From Ruminococcus sp. (GTDB lineage Bacteria; Bacillota; Clostridia; Oscillospirales; Ruminococcaceae), in the NCBI GenBank assembly GCA_017543335.1, contig JAFYGE010000004.1, forward strand, positions 1-59,887: DNA of 59,887 nucleotides, given 5' to 3'. Below, in pieces: positions 55,118 through 59,887 of this stretch; the stretch's first letter is position 1; every line of letters begins with the position of its first letter. Position numbers and translations under genes: made by a program. A model generated the notes under the pieces. The model did no database searches. It was not told where the DNA came from and was given only the letters and a program-made list of their open reading frames with translations.

Positions 55118-56070
55118 CAGTTCTCCACATCCTTTCCGAAAAAGCTCTCAGCAATCAGGAGAACCGCTATTACCACTATCATCACAAGCGAGAATAATAC
55201 CGCAGCAGCTGATAATTTCTGATAATCAAGACTCTGGAACGTGTTGTTCATAAAGTGCTGGAGCATATACAGCTTCGCAGGATAATTTCCGGTAAGAAGA
55301 TACACTTCACGGAATATCTTGAACGAGTTGATAAGAGAAAGTATGAAAACGAAAAGTATAGTCGGAGAAAGATACCTCAGCTTTATGTGTACGAATTTGT
55401 AGAATGTGCTTGCTCCCTCAAGATCGGCTACTTCTATTATATCTTTAGGAATACTGCAAAGAGCTGACATATAGAGTATCATATTATACCCCAGATTCTT
55501 CCATAAGAACATCAGTATTATAACTACCTGTCCCTTTGAAGTTTTAAGCCAGTCTACAGGCTCTCCGCCGAACATCTCCACTATCTGGTTGACTGTACCA
55601 TGATTATGGAAAAGCACCTGCCATACAAGCACTACAGATGCTGTCGGCACCATTAGCGGACTTAGAAAGAAAGTTCTTACAAGACTTTTTCCCGGTATCT
55701 TCCTTTCAAGCATCACCGCAAGCATCAGTGAAAGCACGGTCGCAAGTGGAACTGCTATACCTGTGAATATCGCCGTATTCTTTGCAGCTGTCTTAAATGC
55801 CATATTATCCATCAGCTTTGAGTAGTTCTCTGTACCGACATACTCCTTGCTGATAGCATTATTAATAGTCGAGTAATAAACAACTATAATAAATGGGATT
55901 ATAAAGAAAATAAGCACTCCGATAATGCTCGGTATAAGACAGGCATTGCTGAATAATCGCTCACGCCGTCTGCCGCACTGATTTCCTGACCTTCTCCTTA
56001 TCAAATGTATCACACCTCTTGCTCTGTATTTTATATCTGCTATCCTGAATCTTTCTTTAATACATATCAC
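55117..56070 (-). CDS. Carbohydrate ABC transporter permease (MalF type)
   Basis: Up to 317 residues; N-terminus uncertain because no ATG exists near the start. The frame begins with GTG at 56070 without a good ribosome site; a TTG at about 56007 has AGAGGT before it and would give a 296-residue protein. A basic stretch (RRRSGNQCGRRRERLF) precedes six membrane spans. EAA loop: IIEVADLEGASTFYKFVHIK. It is first in the transporter operon, with a promoter at 56185-56213. Confidence 0.88.
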   Translation of the reverse strand: MICIKERFRIADIKYRARGVIHLIRRRSGNQCGRRRERLFSNACLIPSIIGVLIFFIIPFIIVVYYSTINNAISKEYVGTENYSKLMDNMAFKTAAKNTAIFTGIAVPLATVLSLMLAVMLERKIPGKSLVRTFFLSPLMVPTASVVLVWQVLFHNHGTVNQIVEMFGGEPVDWLKTSKGQVVIILMFLWKNLGYNMILYMSALCSIPKDIIEVADLEGASTFYKFVHIKLRYLSPTILFVFILSLINSFKIFREVYLLTGNYPAKLYMLQHFMNNTFQSLDYQKLSAAAVLFSLVMIVVIAVLLIAESFFGKDVEN

Positions 56071-56184
56071 AGACTCTGAAAATGATCTTCATATATTAGT
56101 GTCCTGAAAACGTAAAAAAGACGATGCTGAAAAATATTTTTTTATTTTAACTTTAGCTCCTGTTTTTGTCCTGAGTTCTCTAAT

Positions 56185-56213
56185 ACTATAATCTATTGAT
56201 AATTCATTGTCAA
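56185..56213 (-). promoter_or_regulatory. Promoter of the transporter operon
   Basis: Minus strand TTGACA (56208-56213), 17 bases, TATAGT (56185-56190). The leader before the first permease is 110-170 bases and has no clear structure that I can assign. Confidence 0.7.
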
Positions 56214-56491
56214 TGGATTTTGCAGTTATTTTGCATTTTGCTTATCACATTTTTGATTTTTTTCCTTTTTATTTCTTTTTGCTGTCAGCAATATTGTTTT
56301 TATATCTCATTTCTTTTGTAGACAATAATTATTATACTGTCCCTTTATTACATTACGATGACTTCTGCATAACAAAAACGTCATTTTTCTATCCTTCATT
56401 GTGTTTTAAAAGCCGAATATAGCAATTGTCACTTAGTAAATCAAATATCAGAGCTTTTTTTGTGAATTGTGACTTTTTTTGTTTTCAGCTA
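56214..56491. other. AT-rich intergenic stretch without a supported gene
   Basis: Between the divergent promoters of the transporter operon and the tRNA cluster. It is T-rich on the plus strand. Short open frames here lack ribosome sites and one runs into tRNA-Gly. I see no gene or structured RNA that I can support. Confidence 0.6.
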
Positions 56492-56520
56492 TTGACAAAC
56501 CAGCTTTTTTGTGGTAGAAT
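56492..56520 (+). promoter_or_regulatory. Promoter of the tRNA cluster
   Basis: TTGACA (56492-56497), 17 bases, TAGAAT (56515-56520) with an extended TGG. It lies 20 bases before tRNA-Gly. Confidence 0.85.
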
Positions 56521-56540
56521 ATTTACTGTTGAAACGACAT

Positions 56541-56614
<74 letters not shown>

Positions 56615-56652
56615 TTTTAATTTTAGCAGCTTTGGCTGCTGATTTTATCTAT

Positions 56653-56729
56653 GCGCCTTTAACTCAGCTGGATAGAGTAACTGCCTTCTAAGCAGTAAGC
56701 CGCTGGTTCGAATCCAGCAAGGCGCGCCA
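56653..56729 (+). tRNA. tRNA-Arg (TCT)
   Basis: Acceptor GCGCCTT/AAGGCGC, anticodon stem ACTGC/GCAGT with loop CTTCTAA, T arm GCTGG/CCAGC, G discriminator and CCA encoded. Confidence 0.97.
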
Positions 56730-56794
56730 TTCCGAAACTCTCCGTTATATACTCCTATTTAATGGAGAGCTTCCTTTTTATTTACCATATTGAT

Positions 56795-56872
56795 GGTGGG
56801 TGTAGCTTAGCTGGTTAAAGCGTCGGATTGTGGTCCCGAAGACCGTGGGTTCGAATCCCATCTCCCACCCCA
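56795..56872 (+). tRNA. tRNA-His (GTG)
   Basis: Anticodon loop TTGTGGT, the extra 5' G(-1) opposite C73, T arm with TTCGAAT and encoded CCA. There are two mismatches: T6-T67 in the acceptor stem and A31-C39 in the anticodon stem. It is the last tRNA and lies next to integration-scar features. Confidence 0.93.
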
Positions 56873-56881
56873 GAAGAACAG

Positions 56882-56910
56882 GCACTTTCGAGAGATTGGA
56901 AGTGCTTTTT
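56882..56910 (+). terminator. Terminator of the tRNA cluster
   Basis: GCACTT pairs with AAGTGC around TCGAGAGATTGG-type loop, followed by TTTTTT. Confidence 0.8.
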
Positions 56911-56916
56911 TCGTTG

Positions 56917-56936
56917 TTTTCCTACATTTTTCCTAC
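56917..56936 (+). repeat. TTTTCCTAC direct repeats next to tRNA-His
   Basis: TTTTCCTAC occurs at 56917-56925 and 56928-56936, an 11-base period (one helical turn). Short repeats like this beside a tRNA and a dead integrase resemble arm-type integrase sites. Confidence 0.5.
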
Positions 56937-57040
56937 GCTATTTTGCGATACCTGCAAAATCAGGGACGAATAAAGGCAATAAAGAATCAGCAGAATAGTT
57001 CTTTCGTTCATCGGGCTGACGGTTCTTCTGTTAACGCGTC

Positions 57041-57069
57041 TTGACTAATATTTTATAGCTTGTTATAAT
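57041..57069 (+). promoter_or_regulatory. Promoter of the fic gene
   Basis: TTGACT (57041-57046), 17 bases, TATAAT (57064-57069). The transcript starts about 15-20 bases before the ATG, which has AAGGAGG upstream. Confidence 0.82.
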
Positions 57070-57094
57070 ATTATAAAAGATAAGGAGGTTCCTT

Positions 57095-57865
57095 ATGTCA
57101 GATACAAGAGAACTACTGCCTGTTCTGCTTTCTGAGAAGAGCAGAAAAATCAAGGGCAGCATATACAATAGGATGCAGGTTGATTTCGCTTATAACTCCA
57201 ACCACATCGAAGGCAGCAGACTTACCCACGATCAGACCAGATATATCTATGAGACTCGCACTATCGACGGTACTGTTCCTGTCAACGATGTATTTGAAGC
57301 GGCAAACCATTTCAGATGCTTCGACTATATCCTCGACACCGTCAATGAGCCTATAACTGAGGACTATATAAAGCAGCTCCACCGTATGCTCAAAAACGGC
57401 GTTATGGAGGATGACACGGATTATGCGGTTATCGGCGACTATAAGAAGTACCCAAACGAGGTAGGCGAGATAGAGACGGCCTTACCGGAAGATGTATCCG
57501 GTCTTGTGCAGAAACTGCTCCGCAAATACGAAAGCAAGCCTTCTCTCGATCTGTATGACGTTGCTGAGTTCCACGCAACATTCGAGAAGACACATCCCTT
57601 CTATGACGGAAACGGCCGTATAGGTAGGCTTCTGATGTTGAAACAGTGCCTTGCTAACAACATTGTACCTTTCTTCATCAACGAAGATGTCAAGCACTTC
57701 TACTATGTCGGACTAAAGGAGTGGCAGTCGGACGAGAAAAAAGAACGGTTGATAGATGTATTCCTGTCCATGCAGGACGATATGAAGGCTATCCTTGACT
57801 ACTTCCGTATCGGCTATGATAAAACCGAGCTTACAGCAAGAGAACTCATAAACAAGCATATATAA
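57095..57865 (+). CDS. Fic-domain AMP-transferase, autoinhibited class II
   Basis: 256 residues, cytosolic. Fic motif HPFYDGNGRIGR with catalytic H167 and the nucleotide loop intact. An inhibitory-type motif SNHIEG (S35-E39-G40) lies N-terminal of the Fic core, which places it in class II, where the glutamate blocks ATP until displaced. Fic enzymes transfer AMP (or other NMPs) to Ser/Thr/Tyr of targets. No antitoxin gene is adjacent, consistent with self-inhibition. It has its own promoter and terminator and lies between tRNA-His and a dead integrase, so it may be leftover cargo of an element. Confidence 0.92.
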   Translation: MSDTRELLPVLLSEKSRKIKGSIYNRMQVDFAYNSNHIEGSRLTHDQTRYIYETRTIDGTVPVNDVFEAANHFRCFDYILDTVNEPITEDYIKQLHRMLKNGVMEDDTDYAVIGDYKKYPNEVGEIETALPEDVSGLVQKLLRKYESKPSLDLYDVAEFHATFEKTHPFYDGNGRIGRLLMLKQCLANNIVPFFINEDVKHFYYVGLKEWQSDEKKERLIDVFLSMQDDMKAILDYFRIGYDKTELTARELINKHI

Positions 57866-57871
57866 AACTTT

Positions 57872-57905
57872 GTCCCCGCAGCTGCGGGGACTTTCATTTT
57901 TATTC
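57872..57905 (+). terminator. Terminator of fic
   Basis: GTCCCCGCAG/CTGCGGGGAC (57872-57891) is a perfect 20-bp palindrome, followed by a T-rich run. Confidence 0.82.
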
Positions 57906-58211
57906 ATCATCATCGCCATTGAATAAGGCGGTGAAGCAGTTTGTGATATAGTCCATTTCAATTTTCTTAGCTGAATCATTGGTGTGAATGTACACGTTAA
58001 AAGTTGTGAGGGAGTCTTCATGACCTGCATAGTCCTATATCTGCTTCATTGTAAACGCCGTGTTATTAGCGAGAAGACTGATGTGGAAGTGCATTAGTAC
58101 ATGAAATTGTAGATGCGGCAGATTGTTTACGTTAAGTAACTTTCTGAACGGAACAGTCACTGAGTCAGGCATAATATGCGTACCTACGGCATTTACAAAA
58201 ACAAAGTTCAT
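57900..58211 (-). pseudogene. Remnant of a tyrosine integrase, C-terminal part
   Basis: The minus-strand frame from about 58211 to the TAA at 57900-57902 translates to an integrase C-terminus: VNAVGTHIMPDSVTVPFRKL, NNLPHLQFHVLMHFHISLL, then TMKQI, a TAG stop at 58035-58037, DYAGHEDSLTTFNVYIHTND and AKKIEMDYI. The pattern matches phage-type integrases (usual ...HDLRHTxxSLL...MKQIQxxLGHxxxxTTxxxYxH...). The catalytic Arg is replaced by Met (LMHF), one stop interrupts the frame, and the N-terminal two thirds are gone. Only the catalytic-tyrosine region is intact. Confidence 0.82.
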
Positions 58212-58228
58212 ACATCATTTGGTCATGA

Positions 58229-59887
58229 TCATCTGTATACAGGTAATGAATCTATCAATCCTGCATCGTACTGCTGTATAGCAAGTGCGTCCATAGGTGT
58301 TATGCCGTCACCGGTATTATATACGTCAGCTTGTTTTATTGCTTCCTCACTTAGTGGATATTTGCTTGAATTGGCAATATACTGAAGTATAGCCAGAGCA
58401 TCACCCAGATCAAGCTTACCGTTTCCGTTTACGTCACCTGACGGTACAAATTCTTCCTGCGATGCAACGTATGATGACATATCCTCGGGTTTGGCGTTGA
58501 ATATGACATTTGCATTGAATATGCTGTCGTTAAAGTTAAATTCGCTTGTATAATAACTATTGCTTGATTTTACACTCTGTTTCTTCTTTAAAGCTTCCCA
58601 TTCTTCTTCAGTACCGCCGTAATAAACTTTGCCTTCATTACTGAAAGTATCATTTATTACAACTCCAAATGTATAATTTGCAATTGTCTGTAAGCTACGT
58701 GGAATATATATTTCTTTTAAACTATTCCATTTTCCATCTGTAGGATTACCTTCCATTTTCGTAACACCTTCAGGAAAAACAAATGTTTCGAGCGAAGAGC
58801 AACCAGTGAAGCATCTGGATGGAATTGTTTCTACGGTGTTAGGAATGGATATTGTTTTTAAAGATGTACAATTCTCGAATGCATGTTTTCCGAGTTCTAC
58901 AATGGATTTAGGAATATCTATGGATTCAAGTGAAATACAATTTTCGAAGCATTGAAATGGTATTATTTTTACATGATTAGGAATAGTAATATTTTTAAGT
59001 GAAGAACAGTTAAAAAATGCATTATTTCCAATTTCTTCAACTGTTTCAGGTATTTCTACTGTTTCTAATGATGTACACCCATTAAAACTGCCTTCTTCAA
59101 TTATCTTAAGTTCTTCTGGTAATATAATTGTTTTAATGTTATTCATATTTCCGAATGTTCCAATAATTGTTTTTTCGTCATCCTTCAAAATGATTGTTTC
59201 TAATGAATCAGGAACATAATAATTAAAGAAAATACCGTGTAAATGTTTTGCAGGAGCATAACCTCCACAACTACATGTTGATATACTATTTAACATTTCT
59301 TCTACATTATAAATAGTAAGTTCTTCAAGACCTGTAGATTTATCAAAGATTTTGCTCAGGCTTCGGTTTGATACCATACCTTCCTCACAATTAATAATAG
59401 CTTTGGTTAATGATTTACAGTTTCCAAATTGTGCGGTTTCAAACGAAATCTCAGTCGGAAGCGATTTAATATTATCTGAAATTATAAGACTATTTATTCC
59501 TGTACCATAAAATGCTCCCGCACCTATTTCTTCGAGATATTGATAATCGCTTAAATCAAGTGCGCATTCAAGAGCAATACAACCTTTAAATGCATGACCG
59601 CCAATCTTTTTGATTGCAGGAGGTAGATCAATGGCTTTGTCTTTATTGGGTGAGCCTTCGTATGTTATGGATTTCAGGTTTGTACATCCGCTGAAGGCAA
59701 ATGAATCTATTGTTTCAATAGTTGCCGGAAGAACTACTGTTTCAAGATTTTCGCAATCTTTAAAGAGGTTTGCTCCGATATTGGTAATAACTTGTCCATT
59801 GTCAGGATCAAGATCTTCAATTACAACCTCTTTCAGATTATTTTTAATTATATCATTTTTAGAAAGCTGATTACTTTTCATATTACC
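58229..59887 (-). CDS. BspA-like leucine-rich-repeat protein with C-terminal dockerin, partial
   Basis: At least 553 residues; the frame stays open to the right edge, so the N-terminus with its signal peptide is missing (an ATG at 59881 is probably internal). Residues to about 440 are LRR_5 units of 22-23 residues with the pattern 'F..C.SLE.I.IP..V..I', e.g. NCTSLKTISIPNTVETIPSR. The C-terminus is a type I dockerin with two calcium loops, GDVNGNGKLDLGDALAIL and ADVYNTGDGITPMDALAI. Dockerins bind cohesins of scaffoldins. BspA-like repeats mediate binding to proteins or cells. So this protein would be docked on a cellulosome-type surface complex as a non-enzymatic part. Confidence 0.92.
   Translation of the reverse strand, partial: GNMKSNQLSKNDIIKNNLKEVVIEDLDPDNGQVITNIGANLFKDCENLETVVLPATIETIDSFAFSGCTNLKSITYEGSPNKDKAIDLPPAIKKIGGHAFKGCIALECALDLSDYQYLEEIGAGAFYGTGINSLIISDNIKSLPTEISFETAQFGNCKSLTKAIINCEEGMVSNRSLSKIFDKSTGLEELTIYNVEEMLNSISTCSCGGYAPAKHLHGIFFNYYVPDSLETIILKDDEKTIIGTFGNMNNIKTIILPEELKIIEEGSFNGCTSLETVEIPETVEEIGNNAFFNCSSLKNITIPNHVKIIPFQCFENCISLESIDIPKSIVELGKHAFENCTSLKTISIPNTVETIPSRCFTGCSSLETFVFPEGVTKMEGNPTDGKWNSLKEIYIPRSLQTIANYTFGVVINDTFSNEGKVYYGGTEEEWEALKKKQSVKSSNSYYTSEFNFNDSIFNANVIFNAKPEDMSSYVASQEEFVPSGDVNGNGKLDLGDALAILQYIANSSKYPLSEEAIKQADVYNTGDGITPMDALAIQQYDAGLIDSLPVYR

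Overview
The window looks like chromosomal DNA of a Gram-positive anaerobe of the Ruminococcus / Oscillospiraceae type. The evidence is moderate-to-low GC, AGGAGG-type ribosome sites, a T-box leader, ECF sigma factors, threonine-rich linkers in surface proteins and a BspA-like leucine-rich protein with a type I dockerin at the right edge. Dockerins point to a cellulosome-forming or related Ruminococcus. I place it by gene content only; no search was run.

Layout. 1-8253 (minus) is a surface polysaccharide operon: ABC exporter (Wzm/Wzt type), a coiled-coil methyltransferase, a small coiled-coil protein, three GT4 glycosyltransferases and a polytopic membrane protein cut by the left edge. 8436-12511 (minus) is a cysteine-linked operon behind a T-box leader (cysE, unknown gene, cysS, MBL hydrolase, rlmH), followed by birA (12583-13566, minus).

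13676-34836 (plus) is the most interesting part: a type VII secretion-like locus built around an FtsK/EssC ATPase, a YukD-like protein and two WXG100-size proteins. It also carries an FHA protein, a PP2C phosphatase, a membrane Ser/Thr kinase with the layout of EssB, a small membrane protein, a 2132-residue Ig-like surface protein, an orphan, a protein resembling plasmid replication initiators, and an SLH/Big2-like lipoprotein. The WXG100 pair has its own promoter, preceded by three 22-bp direct repeats that look like iterons. EssA, EssB/YukC and EsaA/YueB are not recognisable under their usual forms.

34879-47089 is mostly housekeeping: a SpoIID-like protein, citrate synthase, a lipoprotein with a PhoB/PhoR-type two-component pair, then yqhQ, prmC, recA, recX, rimO and pgsA, and a small winged-helix regulator. 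47131-48601 (minus) is an ECF sigma factor with a membrane partner. 48838-56070 (minus) is an unusual transporter operon: two sugar-importer-type permeases, a HlyD-like adaptor, a MacB-like periplasmic domain protein and a solute-binding lipoprotein with an extra N-terminal half, with no ATPase gene. 56541-56872 holds three tRNAs (Gly, Arg, His), then a Fic protein and a dead tyrosine-integrase fragment, which together look like the scar of an element that once sat at tRNA-His. The window ends inside the dockerin gene.
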